In this document: positions 11,147 through 19,266 of the stretch, piece by piece
Layout: each line of letters begins with the position of its first letter
Position numbering within the stretch: the stretch's first letter is position 1
Source of the DNA: an uncultured Clostridia bacterium
Lineage (GTDB): Bacteria > Bacillota > Clostridia > Christensenellales > UBA1750
Length of the DNA stretch: 47,369 nt
Direction of reading: 5' to 3'
NCBI GenBank assembly: GCA_944383925.1
Contig: CALWRM010000019.1
Location: forward strand, 1-47,369
Notes under the pieces: generated by a model
What the model saw: the letters and a program-made list of their open reading frames with translations, nothing else
Databases searched by the model: none
Told to the model about the DNA's origin: nothing
Translations under genes and position numbers: made by a program

Positions 11147-12625
11147 ATGGCGCGCAAATCCACGCTGCGGCAGGTAGCGGCGCTCTCCTCCTCTTCCTTT
11201 GTTCTGCGGGCCATGGGCATGGCTTTTCGGATCTATTTGGGCCAACGCATGGGCACGGCCGGCCTGGGCCTCAACCAGCTGGTCATGTCCGTCTATATGT
11301 TCGCCACGCTGATCTGCTCCCAAGGCCTGTCCTCCGCGGTGCTTCGGCTCTGCGCCGAGAGGCCATCCTGCGCCAAGGCCATCGCCCTTCGGGCCAGCCG
11401 CATGGCCGCCTTGCTGGGCCTTGCGCTGGGCGCGGCCATGTTCTTTGGCGCTTTGCCCTTGAGCCGCGGCCCCTTGGAAGCCGAAAGCCTGCTCCCGCTC
11501 CGGCTTCTGGCGCCGGCCCTGCCCTTAACGGCGGTTTCTTCCTGCCTTCGCGGCTACTTTCTGAGCCAAAGCCAGGTCCCGAAGGTCACGGCTTGCCAGT
11601 TTCTCGAGCAGATCTTCCGCATCCTGCTTGCCATCCTCCTTTTGGAGAGCCATCGGGGGGCGGACGTGTACACCCTATGCTGCTTGCAGCTGCTGGCCAT
11701 GACCATCGGCGAGCTGGTCTCCCTCGCCTGCTACGCCCTCTTCTTCCTGCGCGCCCCCAAGGACGGCGCAAGCCCGCCGCCTGGCGTCTCCGGCAAGCTT
11801 TGCCGCATTGCGTTGCCCATCCTGCTGGCCACCTTGGTGCAATCCGGCATGCAGACCGTGGAGAACTTGCTCATTCCGCCTTTGCTTCGGCTTTCCGGCT
11901 CCAAGAGCGCGCTAGAGGAGTATGGCCTGCTTTCCGGCATGGTGATGCCCGTGCTCTTCTTTCCGGCCGCCATCCCCTCGGCCATCCTCACGGTGCAGCT
12001 TCCCGCGGCCGTGCGCCTCACCGCCCAGGGCAAGAAGGACTCCCTCCGGGCCCACCTGCGCAAAAGCCTGGGCGTTTCCATCGGGTTTTCCCTGTTCTGC
12101 GCCGCCCTGTTCTGCGGCCTAGCCCAGCCTTTGATGCAGACCCTGTATCACAACGAGGATGCGGGTTCCCTGCTCTTCCTGTTGGCGCCCCTGCTGCCCG
12201 CCCTGTATTTGGACCGCCTGGCGGACGGCCTGCTCAAATCCCTTGGCCGCCAAAGAGCCGCTCTATGGATGGAGCTGGGCGACTCCCTGCTGCGCCTGGG
12301 GCTGCTCTTCGTCCTGGTCCCGCGCCTGGGCCTGCACGGCCTGCTGGTCATCACCGCCGTCAGCGCCTGCGCGGGCTGCCTTTGCCGCATGAAGTGCCTG
12401 TTGCGCGCCTGCGGCTGCGGAAAGGGCGCGCTGTTGCGCAGCGCCCTGGGCTGTACGCCCAGCGTGTTGGGCGGGGCCGCCGCCCTGCTGGTTTGCCTGC
12501 TCTGCTCCTCCCTTCCCCTCCCCGCCTATGCCGCCGGCCTGCTGGGCCTGACGGCCGGCAGCCTGAGCTTTTTCCTGCTCTACTGCCTGGGGTTCCTACT
12601 CGCCCGCGGCCGGACATGCGCCTAG
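11147..12625 (+). CDS. SpoVB-like polysaccharide flippase (MVF/MOP superfamily)
   Basis: A 492-residue membrane protein with about 14 hydrophobic segments, beginning MARKSTLRQVAALSSSSFVL. The pattern of paired six-helix lobes and the conserved FRIYLGQRMGTAGLGL early segment place it with the stage V sporulation protein B and MurJ-like lipid-linked oligosaccharide flippases. In spore formers such proteins move cell-wall or cortex precursors across the membrane during engulfment. AAAGGAGG precedes the ATG. A sigma-E-like promoter upstream supports sporulation use. It could instead serve another polysaccharide pathway, since several paralogs exist in most Clostridia. Single-gene unit ended by a strong GC-rich hairpin. 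Confidence 0.8.
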   Translation: MARKSTLRQVAALSSSSFVLRAMGMAFRIYLGQRMGTAGLGLNQLVMSVYMFATLICSQGLSSAVLRLCAERPSCAKAIALRASRMAALLGLALGAAMFFGALPLSRGPLEAESLLPLRLLAPALPLTAVSSCLRGYFLSQSQVPKVTACQFLEQIFRILLAILLLESHRGADVYTLCCLQLLAMTIGELVSLACYALFFLRAPKDGASPPPGVSGKLCRIALPILLATLVQSGMQTVENLLIPPLLRLSGSKSALEEYGLLSGMVMPVLFFPAAIPSAILTVQLPAAVRLTAQGKKDSLRAHLRKSLGVSIGFSLFCAALFCGLAQPLMQTLYHNEDAGSLLFLLAPLLPALYLDRLADGLLKSLGRQRAALWMELGDSLLRLGLLFVLVPRLGLHGLLVITAVSACAGCLCRMKCLLRACGCGKGALLRSALGCTPSVLGGAAALLVCLLCSSLPLPAYAAGLLGLTAGSLSFFLLYCLGFLLARGRTCA

Positions 12626-12744
12626 GAACGGCGCTTAAATGGCAGGCTTTTCGGCTGGGCAGCGGCGCCATGCCCTTCTCGCTCCACCGGGCGAGCGCCT
12701 GCCTCCATCCGGCCAAGCGCCCGGAACCGGCGTCAATGCGACGA

Positions 12745-12775
12745 GGCCCCCGCCCGGTGAACCCGGGCGGGGGCC
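12745..12775. terminator. GC-rich hairpin between convergent genes
   Basis: A 13-base perfect stem (12745-12757 with 12763-12775) between the convergent flippase and zapA genes. Only TTCT follows on the plus strand, so the U-tract is weak; probably a shared terminator. Confidence 0.55.
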
Positions 12776-12793
12776 TTCTACGCGGTCGCGGAG

Positions 12794-13099
12794 CTATGCC
12801 TTTGTCTCCCGACCCGACTGCTTCTTTTCCTTTTCCAGAGCGCGCAGGGCGCGCTGGAGCTCCAGCATCTCCCGACGCAGGGCGGCCATGTCGTCCTTGG
12901 CCTTGAACAGCTCGTCGGCGATGTTGATGGCCGTCAGCGTGGCTAGGCGTTGTTCTCCCATGCGGCCAAGGTACTCGATTTCCTCCATGCGCCTGGACAC
13001 ATACTGGGCCACGCGCTGCATGTATTCCGGGGTTTCGGCGCCCAAAATGGTATACTCCAGGCCGTGCACGCGCACCACAGCCCTGTTCTTCTCTGCCAA
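12794..13099 (-). CDS. zapA: Cell division protein ZapA
   Basis: ZapA bundles FtsZ protofilaments and stabilises the Z ring. The 101-residue product has the globular N-terminal domain (VRVHGLEYTILGAETPEYMQ, about 9-28) and the family motif ATLTAINIADELFKAKD near 53-69. A C-terminal coiled-coil helix (about 65-101, rich in Arg, Glu and Leu) gives the tetramer. The start codon is TTG at 13099, chosen because AGGAGG lies nine bases before it and no ATG gives the full N-terminal strand. It lies downstream of pheT with its own promoter inside the pheT 3' end, a common gene order in Bacillota. Confidence 0.93.
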   Translation of the reverse strand: MAEKNRAVVRVHGLEYTILGAETPEYMQRVAQYVSRRMEEIEYLGRMGEQRLATLTAINIADELFKAKDDMAALRREMLELQRALRALEKEKKQSGRETKA

Positions 13100-13131
13100 A
13101 GAGCCACGCCTCCTTTCGCGTCCTTGTCTCT

Positions 13132-13160
13132 AGTATAGACAAAAACCGTCAGGAACGCAA
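13132..13160 (-). promoter_or_regulatory. Promoter for zapA, inside the end of pheT
   Basis: Minus strand TTGCGT (13160-13155), 17-base spacer, TATACT (13137-13132). It overlaps the last codons of pheT. Confidence 0.6.
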
Positions 13161-15548
13161 CACGGCATTGAATTTTGCCTTCGCCATTTCCAGGCACTTG
13201 TCGAAGATGGCGTTGATTTCCGCGTCGGTGAGGGTGCGGTCCTCGGCCTGCAGCATCAGGGAGATGGCCACGGATTTCTGGCCCTTGGCGATCGGGTGGC
13301 CGCGGTAGATATCAAACAGGCGCGCCTCCTGGCACAGCTTGCCGGCGCAGCGCTTGAGCTCCTCCAGCAGCTCGCCCACGGCCACGGATTCGTCCATCAC
13401 CAGCGCCATATCCCTTTGCACCATGGGGAAGCGCGCGGGGGCCTTGATCTTGCCCACGAGCCCGCTCAGGCGATCCAGCGCCTCCAGGTCCAGCTCGGCC
13501 ACATAGGCCTCGCCCTCCAGAGCGAAGCGCTCCGCCACGTCGGGATGCGCCTGGCCGAGCACCGCGATGACCTGACCGTCCGCCACCGCCTGGGCCGCGC
13601 GGCCGGGGTGCAGATAGGCGGCGGAGCTGCGCTCAAAGCGCACGCCCTCCAGGCCGAAGCGCTCGAAGATGGTCTCCACCAAACCCTTGAGCCGGTAGAA
13701 GTCCATGCCGCCGCCATAGGCGCCCAGGCAAAGGCTCGGCCGCTCCTCAGGCTGTTCGGTCAAGGGCAGCGCCTTTGGCAGGAAGCGCACGCCCAGCTCG
13801 AAGCAGCCAAAGGCCGCGCGGGAACGGCTGTAATTGATGCCCATGGTGTTGAGCAGCGAGGGGATGAGGGTGGTGCGCATGATGGAATAGTCCTCGCCGA
13901 TGGGGTTGAGGATGCGGGCCGCCTTGCGCTCGGGAGCGTCCTGGGGCAGGCGCAGCCAATCCAGCCACTTGGGGCTGATGAAGGAATAGCTGATGGTCTC
14001 ATACAGTCCAAAGCCCAGCAGCATCGGCCGCAGCAGGCTGTTGCGCTCCAGGGTAGCGTTCAGGCGGCCGCCCTTGACCTCGCCGCGCAGGCTCGTTTCG
14101 GGAATGTTGTCATAGCCGTACAGGCGCAGGACCTCCTCGGCGATGTCCGCGCCGCTGTGGATATCCTGGCGGTGCACCGGCGGGGTACAGAGCAGGCAAT
14201 CGCCGCTGATCGTTGTGCGGATGCACAGCTTCTCCAGGATGGCGACCATCTCCTCGGGGGGCACGTCGATGCCCATGAGGGTTTGCACATAGCCGACGGG
14301 GGCCTTGACCAGCTCCTCGGGCTTGGGGTTGGGATAGATATCGATCACGCCGTCCACGACCTCGCCGGCGCCCAGCTCCTGCACGAGCTGCACGGCCCGA
14401 TCCAAGGCCAGGCGAACCAGCTTTTCGTTGACCCCATGCTCGAAACGGCCCTGCGCCTCGGTGCGCAGGCCCAGCGCCCGGCCGGTCTGGCGGATGGAGG
14501 CGCCGTCGAAGCAAGCGGACTCAAAGAGGACCAGCTTGGTGTTTTCGGTGATTTCCGACCCCTCGCCGCCCATGACGCCCGCCAGGCCCGTGGCGCCGCT
14601 CTCATCGGCGATGACCAGCATCTCCGGGCTTAGCTGGCGATCCTTGCCGTCCAGGGTGCGCAGCTGTTTGGTCTCCCCGGCCTTGCGCACGATGATGTGC
14701 CTGCCCGCCACGGAATCCAAATCGAAGGCGTGCATGGGCTGGCCCATCTCCAGCATGACGAAGTTGGTGATGTCCACGATGTTGTTGATGGGGCGCACGC
14801 CCGCCGCATGCAGGAACTGGCGCATCCACAGCGGGGAGGGCTCGATCTTGATGTTCTTGACCACGCGCGCGCAATACCGGCGGCAGAGGGTTTCGTCCTC
14901 CACGTCGATGCGCACATGCTCGTTCACATCGCCCTGCATGGGCGCAAGCTGCACCTTCAGCTCCTTCATCGTTCCGCCCGCGGCGGCCGCGGATTCATAG
15001 GCCAGGCCGAGAACGGACAGGCAGTCGGGCCGGTTGGCCAGGATCTCGAAGTCCACCACCTGCTCGTCCAAGCCGAGCACCGGCTTGATGTCCTCGCCGA
15101 TGGTCGGTTCGCCCTGCAGGATCAGCAGGCCGTGGTCCGTATTGGAGGGATAGACCTCCTGGGGCACCCCAAGCTCCTCGCCGGAACACATCATGCCGTT
15201 GGAAACGACGCCGCGCAGCTTGCCCTTCTTGATCTTGACGCCCCCGGGCAGGTGGGACCCGTCCAGGGCCACGGGCACATAGTCGCCCGCCTGCATGTTG
15301 TTTGCGCCGGTCACGATCTGCACCGGTTCCTCCTGGCCAACGTCCACCTGGCAGATGGACAGGTGGTCGGAGTCGGGGTGCTTGACCACCTCCAAAATGC
15401 GGCCGACAACCACCTTGTCGATTTCCGCGCCGAGGTCCTTGACGTCCTCCACGGCGTTGCCGGCCATGATCATGCTCTTGGCATAGGCCTGCACGTCCGG
15501 GTTGTCCAGGGTGATGTATTCTTGAAGCCACTTCATGGGCAACAGCAT
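13149..15548 (-). CDS. pheT: Phenylalanine--tRNA ligase beta subunit
   Basis: The beta subunit of the cytoplasmic alpha2-beta2 PheRS, which binds tRNA-Phe and edits Tyr-tRNA-Phe. The 799-residue length is normal. In order there are an N-terminal OB-fold tRNA-binding domain (about 40-150, with HPDSDHLSIC), the B3/B4 editing domain (about 210-390, with NNIVDITNFVMLEMGQPMHA), the B5 domain, a catalytic-like core (RPMLLGFGLYETISYSF), and a C-terminal anticodon-binding FDX-ACB domain ending MAKAKFNAVLRS. It begins six bases after the pheS stop and is co-transcribed behind the T-box leader. Confidence 0.98.
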   Translation of the reverse strand: MLLPMKWLQEYITLDNPDVQAYAKSMIMAGNAVEDVKDLGAEIDKVVVGRILEVVKHPDSDHLSICQVDVGQEEPVQIVTGANNMQAGDYVPVALDGSHLPGGVKIKKGKLRGVVSNGMMCSGEELGVPQEVYPSNTDHGLLILQGEPTIGEDIKPVLGLDEQVVDFEILANRPDCLSVLGLAYESAAAAGGTMKELKVQLAPMQGDVNEHVRIDVEDETLCRRYCARVVKNIKIEPSPLWMRQFLHAAGVRPINNIVDITNFVMLEMGQPMHAFDLDSVAGRHIIVRKAGETKQLRTLDGKDRQLSPEMLVIADESGATGLAGVMGGEGSEITENTKLVLFESACFDGASIRQTGRALGLRTEAQGRFEHGVNEKLVRLALDRAVQLVQELGAGEVVDGVIDIYPNPKPEELVKAPVGYVQTLMGIDVPPEEMVAILEKLCIRTTISGDCLLCTPPVHRQDIHSGADIAEEVLRLYGYDNIPETSLRGEVKGGRLNATLERNSLLRPMLLGFGLYETISYSFISPKWLDWLRLPQDAPERKAARILNPIGEDYSIMRTTLIPSLLNTMGINYSRSRAAFGCFELGVRFLPKALPLTEQPEERPSLCLGAYGGGMDFYRLKGLVETIFERFGLEGVRFERSSAAYLHPGRAAQAVADGQVIAVLGQAHPDVAERFALEGEAYVAELDLEALDRLSGLVGKIKAPARFPMVQRDMALVMDESVAVGELLEELKRCAGKLCQEARLFDIYRGHPIAKGQKSVAISLMLQAEDRTLTDAEINAIFDKCLEMAKAKFNAVLRS

Positions 15549-15554
15549 AAACTC

Positions 15555-16586
15555 CTACCTCCCTTTGCCGAATTGCTGCAAGAACCTTGCGTCGTTTTCG
15601 TAGAGCAGACGCATGTCCGGAATGTTGTACTTCAAGATGGCCACGCGCTCGATGCCGATGCCAAAGGCAAAGCCCGTGTACCTGTTGGGATCGATGCCGC
15701 ACATTTCCAGCACATGGGGGTTTACCATGCCGGCGCCCAGCACCTCGATCCAGCCGGTCCCCTTGCAGGTGGGGCAGCCCTTGCCCTTGCAGGCGGCGCA
15801 GGAAACGTCCACCTCGGCGGAAGGTTCCGTGAAGGGGAAGAAGGAGGGACGGAAGCGCACCTTGACGCCCTCACCGTACATGGCGGTGGCAAAGCTGGCC
15901 AGCGTGCCCTTCAGGTCCGCCATGGTCACGCCCTCGTCCACCACCAGGCCCTCGCACTGGCTAAAGACGGGGCTGTGGGTGGCGTCCACCTCGTCAGCCC
16001 GATAGACGCGGCCGGGGCAGATGATGCGGATGGGCGGCCTTTGGGAGAGCATGGTCCTGGCCTGCACGGGCGAGGTGTGGGTGCGCAGCAGGATGTTCTC
16101 GCTAAAATAGAGGGTGTCCTGGGCATCCCTGGCCGGATGGTTCTTGGGCAGGTTCATCAGCTCGAAGTTGAAATGATCCAGCTCGATCTCCGGTCCTTCC
16201 ACCACGGAAAAGCCCAGACCCACAAAGGTTTTCACGATCTTGTTCATGGTGGCGGTGATGGGATGCTCCACCCCAAGCTCGGGGCGAAGGCCCGGGATGC
16301 TAACGTCCAACGTCTCGTCCTTGAGCCTTTGCTCCTTTTCCCTCTCGCGGATCTCCTGGGCCTTGTTGTCCAGCGCTTCTTCCAGCCGCTGGCGCAGCTG
16401 GTTCACCTTCTGGCCGAAGGCGGGCCTTTCCTCGGGCTTCAGGGAGCCCATGGTGCGCATGATGGCCGTCAGCTCGCCCTTTCTGCCCAGGACGGCGACG
16501 CGGAGCTGCTCCACCTGCTGCCCATCCTTGGCCTCCTGCAGCTTTTGCAGCAGTCCGTCGCGGATTTCGTCCAGCCTGTTCTGCAT
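15555..16586 (-). CDS. pheS: Phenylalanine--tRNA ligase alpha subunit
   Basis: The catalytic subunit of PheRS. The 343-residue product starts MQNRLDEIRDGLLQKLQEAK (N-terminal coiled coil). It carries class II motif 2 near ICPGRVYRADEVDATHSP and motif 3 near FAFGIGIERVAILKY. A Cys-rich patch CAACKGKGCPTCKGTG (about 250-265) is present, as in several Bacillota PheS. ATG 16586 is chosen because AGGAGGAGG lies ten bases upstream; an open stretch before it overlaps the T-box terminator. First gene of the pheST operon. Confidence 0.98.
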   Translation of the reverse strand: MQNRLDEIRDGLLQKLQEAKDGQQVEQLRVAVLGRKGELTAIMRTMGSLKPEERPAFGQKVNQLRQRLEEALDNKAQEIREREKEQRLKDETLDVSIPGLRPELGVEHPITATMNKIVKTFVGLGFSVVEGPEIELDHFNFELMNLPKNHPARDAQDTLYFSENILLRTHTSPVQARTMLSQRPPIRIICPGRVYRADEVDATHSPVFSQCEGLVVDEGVTMADLKGTLASFATAMYGEGVKVRFRPSFFPFTEPSAEVDVSCAACKGKGCPTCKGTGWIEVLGAGMVNPHVLEMCGIDPNRYTGFAFGIGIERVAILKYNIPDMRLLYENDARFLQQFGKGR

Positions 16587-16625
16587 ACGAATGTTCCTCC
16601 TCCTTGTTTTGCGCCGCAAAGAAAC

Positions 16626-16885
16626 ATAAAACCCGCGCCCCATCTAAAGGGCGCGGGTTGTTGCGCGCGGTACCACCTATAGTTTGCCGGCCCGGCGCTT
16701 GCCGAAGAACCGACACGCCGAGTGGGCCTCTTTGCGCTGTATGGGGCGCGCCCCTTCCCGGCTCCGGCACGTGAAATTCGGCTCCCTTTCCCCATGGCAA
16801 GGCCGCTCCCAGCCCAGTGACGGCCTCTCTCTTGCCCCACGGATCGCGGAAAAGGGCTTACTGCTGCGTCCATCCCCGCCGATTG
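16626..16885 (-). ncRNA. T-box leader (tRNA-Phe sensing) of pheST
   Basis: The leader senses uncharged tRNA-Phe and lets transcription continue. The core T-box AGGTGGTACCGCG is at 16679-16667 on the minus strand. It is followed by a terminator hairpin of 11 base pairs (16659-16649 with 16640-16630) and a T-run. Stem I occupies the promoter-proximal part, with an AGUA element near 16865-16855. The likely specifier is UUC (16775-16773) followed by A, matching phenylalanine and the downstream genes. Stem I pairing was judged by eye only. Confidence 0.92.
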
Positions 16886-16891
16886 CATACC

Positions 16892-16920
16892 ATCATAGCA
16901 TGTTGCCGGGGGCTCTGCAA
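16892..16920 (-). promoter_or_regulatory. Promoter of the pheST T-box operon
   Basis: Minus strand TTGCAG (16920-16915), 17-base spacer, TATGAT (16897-16892), just upstream of the T-box stem I. Confidence 0.75.
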
Positions 16921-16957
16921 GCGGGCCGCCGCATTTAATACAATCTTTACCCGTCTC

Positions 16958-17407
16958 CTAGAAGGGGTTGGGCGGCGTCGCGGGGTCTTGGGCGGCCTTG
17001 TCCTGCTGCGCGGGTTCCTCCTCGCCGTCCATGAACAGGCGCTTGACATCCTCCAGCAGCACGGGGGCCAGCTCCACCAGGCGGTCGATGTAGGTCTCGT
17101 GCTGGGCGGGCAGCATCTTCACCTGGCCCTTGCCCACAATCAGGAACCCCAAGGGGCACACGCTTACCCCCGCGCCCGTGCCGCCGGCAAAGGGCAGCAC
17201 GCCGCTGGACAGGGCGGGCGGCTGGGGTTTGGGGCTTGTCTCGTACTCGCCGCCGCCGGCCACAAAGCCGAAGCTGACCTTGGAGATGGGGATGATGGTG
17301 GACCCATCGGGCGTTTGCACCGCGTCGCCCACCACCGTGTTCACGTCCACCATTTCCCGCAGATTTTCCATGGTGGTGCCCATGATGGATTCAATTGGAT
17401 GCGCCAT
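16958..17407 (-). CDS. gerW: GerW/YtfJ family spore protein
   Basis: A 149-residue protein of the GerW (YtfJ) family, needed in Bacillus for spore germination in response to L-alanine. The N-terminus MAHPIESIMGTTMENLREMV and the core VVGDAVQTPDGSTIIPISKV with GTGAGVSVCPLGFLIV are the family signature. The tail is acidic and Pro/Ala-rich. Its ATG overlaps the TAA of the upstream DUF2953 gene by one base, the same pairing as ytfI-ytfJ in Bacillus, so the two are translationally coupled. Its presence argues for a spore-forming organism. Confidence 0.92.
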   Translation of the reverse strand: MAHPIESIMGTTMENLREMVDVNTVVGDAVQTPDGSTIIPISKVSFGFVAGGGEYETSPKPQPPALSSGVLPFAGGTGAGVSVCPLGFLIVGKGQVKMLPAQHETYIDRLVELAPVLLEDVKRLFMDGEEEPAQQDKAAQDPATPPNPF

Positions 17408-17970
17408 TAGGTCTTCGCTCCCTTCCGTTTCCTAAATATGGCGTGGAACGCCGCTACCATACTATGCCCAGTGGAAACGGCGATCATGCAGGAAAGCTGG
17501 AAGGAAAACGCCGAGCCCCTGAAGTTTGGCGTGACCAAAACCCTGGGATGTAAGCTCGGGTTTTTTGCGCGAAGCATGGCGCCGAGGGTGGAGCCGGCCA
17601 AGAGAAACGCGCCGCAGGCCTTGGCCGTCAGCGCCGCCTCGCCCGCAAAACCCAGCAGCAGACAACAGGAGAGCTCGCGCACGCGGCAGCGGCGCAACAG
17701 CTGGCGTCCAAACCTCTTCATCCACGGCTTCGCGCCCCGCTTTCCCCTTGGGAAGCTCCTTTCCTTGCCAAGGACGTAGAGCCTGGCGCGGTGGCCGCCG
17801 CCTTCCAGGCGCAGCGTCCAGACGATGGGCAGCCGTATCCAACCATCCAGCAGCTCCAGCCGCAGCCGCAGCGCCAACTCCGGCCCAGCCGCCATCGCCC
17901 GCAGTTCCAGGCGGTTTTTCGAGCCAAGGACCAACAGCAGCAAGAAGGCCGCGCTGCAAACCCAAACCAT
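17407..17970 (-). CDS. DUF2953 protein (YtfI-like), single membrane anchor
   Basis: A 187-residue protein with an N-terminal hydrophobic helix (VWVCSAAFLLLLVLG, about 2-16), a beta-strand-rich basic middle, and further hydrophobic segments near 105-130. It matches DUF2953 in its position directly upstream of gerW and in size, the same order as ytfI-ytfJ. The biochemical role is unknown; linkage suggests a spore-related function. Three to four bases separate a GGGGAGG element from the ATG. Many Arg residues give it an unusual basic composition, partly a GC-content effect. Confidence 0.7.
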   Translation of the reverse strand: MVWVCSAAFLLLLVLGSKNRLELRAMAAGPELALRLRLELLDGWIRLPIVWTLRLEGGGHRARLYVLGKERSFPRGKRGAKPWMKRFGRQLLRRCRVRELSCCLLLGFAGEAALTAKACGAFLLAGSTLGAMLRAKNPSLHPRVLVTPNFRGSAFSFQLSCMIAVSTGHSMVAAFHAIFRKRKGAKT

Positions 17971-18041
17971 GCGCCTCCCCCCTTCCCTGCTCAGTATGCC
18001 CTGTGGCAGAAAAAACCATGTGGGGGCGGGCGCGGCAGGTT

Positions 18042-18083
18042 CAACAAAGGGCCGCCCGCAGAGAAGCGGGCGGCCCTTTGTTG
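18042..18083 (-). terminator. Perfect 18-bp hairpin ending the MFS-SH3 operon
   Basis: Arms 18042-18059 and 18066-18083 are perfectly complementary with a six-base loop, two bases after the stop of the SH3-like gene. The following T content is low but includes TTTGTTG. Confidence 0.7.
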
Positions 18084-18085
18084 GC

Positions 18086-18880
18086 TTATCTTTTCCTTCT
18101 TGGCAGGAAGACCGCCAACATCACCGCGAGCGTGACCAGCACCACCCCGCCCACCAGACAGATGGGCAGCAGATAGCGCTGCAGCAGCGACGAAGAGGCG
18201 ATGCTCCCCTCCAGCTCATCGGGCTGGAGCAGGTCCGGCTCCGGGGTGGGCGTCACCGGCAGGTCCTCCTGCGACGGGTCGCTCAGGCAGATCCAGACGT
18301 CCCGGATACCGTAATAATAGGCGCAGTTACCCCATTCCCGGCCGTCCCCGTCGGTATAGATGCCGGAAACCTCCAGCTCCTCCCCGTCCATCTCCTGTGT
18401 GCTCAGCGTATACACGATTTCGCCAGAACCCGGGTAGGCCCAAAACAGCAGCGCGCCGTCCACCTCCTCCAGGTACAGCGTCCGGGTTTGATCGCTGATC
18501 TGCCCGGCATGTTCCTCCCGGAAGGCCTGGCTATCGTACTTCAGGCGCATCCAGTCCATGGGTACCCAACCGTTATGCGCGTTGTCCGGCTCCACCAAGC
18601 CCCACTGCCGACCGTTCAATTCATAAAGGAAATACACGGTCACCGCCTGGTCCTCCTCCAAATGGCAGTTGCCCTCTCGACCTTCGGGTTCATCCCACAG
18701 GTACAGCCCGCCGGCCACGGCAGGCAGATACTGCCTGCCAAGGTATTGGCATTGTTCCTGGTTCTTCCAATAAAAGTCGTTGTCCGGCTCCCAGATGACG
18801 TCCGCCCGCGCAGCCGATGGAAGGCAGGCGAACAGCGCGAGCAATAGCAGCGCAACCAGGCGTTTTTGAAGCGCGTTCAT
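18086..18880 (-). CDS. Secreted SH3-like protein with C-terminal membrane anchor
   Basis: A 264-residue envelope protein. A Sec signal peptide (MNALQKRLVALLLLALFACL, cleavage near SAARA-DV) is followed by a region with an SH3b-like pattern: YLPAVAGGLYLWDEPEG, then AVTVYFLYELNGRQWGLVE and GWVPMDWMRL. A Pro/Glu-rich stretch near 215-235 leads to one membrane helix (about 237-258) and a short basic tail, LPRRKR. Such proteins usually sit on the outer membrane face and bind wall polymers; the exact role is unknown. ATG 18880 is chosen for the GGAGG seven bases upstream and the signal peptide. Last gene of an operon with the two membrane proteins upstream. Confidence 0.75.
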   Translation of the reverse strand: MNALQKRLVALLLLALFACLPSAARADVIWEPDNDFYWKNQEQCQYLGRQYLPAVAGGLYLWDEPEGREGNCHLEEDQAVTVYFLYELNGRQWGLVEPDNAHNGWVPMDWMRLKYDSQAFREEHAGQISDQTRTLYLEEVDGALLFWAYPGSGEIVYTLSTQEMDGEELEVSGIYTDGDGREWGNCAYYYGIRDVWICLSDPSQEDLPVTPTPEPDLLQPDELEGSIASSSLLQRYLLPICLVGGVVLVTLAVMLAVFLPRRKR

Positions 18881-18918
18881 GGAAAAACCTCCGTTCTTCT
18901 TCCTTTTTTCCCATATCC

Positions 18919-19266
18919 TTATAACAGCCAGGAGATCCATCGCCCCACCCCATAGGAAAACAGGTTCGCCGCCAGGGATAGCAGGAAGGGCCTTCGCAAG
19001 CCTTGGCCAAAGGCCTTCAGGCAGAGTCCCTCCACGGCCACGGCCAGGGCTTCCAGCAACAAAGTGGCGGCCCAAAGGAGGGCGGGAAACCGCAGCGATG
19101 CCAGACGGTGCAACAGGACCACAGCCGGGTTTGTAAGCAGGTTCACCAGCAGGCAGAGCAGGTAATTGCGCCCGCCCCGCACCCCGAGCATCCCATAGGC
19201 CACCAGCTCCAATCCCAGGGTCAACAACAGGGAAAGGGCCATGGCGCTCAGGAGGCTTTCGATCAT
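18919..19266 (-). CDS. Small polytopic membrane protein
   Basis: A 115-residue, very hydrophobic protein with about four predicted helices (near 5-27, 33-52, 58-78 and 95-114), carrying the short motif LVNLLTNPAVV. I do not recognise a named family with certainty. Its ATG overlaps the stop of the MFS gene (ATGA) and it is 38 bases from the SH3-like gene, so the three genes form one unit. It may act with the SH3-like envelope protein; this is inference from position only. Confidence 0.7.
   Translation of the reverse strand: MIESLLSAMALSLLLTLGLELVAYGMLGVRGGRNYLLCLLVNLLTNPAVVLLHRLASLRFPALLWAATLLLEALAVAVEGLCLKAFGQGLRRPFLLSLAANLFSYGVGRWISWLL

Noticed and set aside
14697-16682. A 661-codon plus-strand frame opposite pheST and the T-box
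   Set aside because: Antisense shadow of pheS and pheT, crossing a T-box; no family features.
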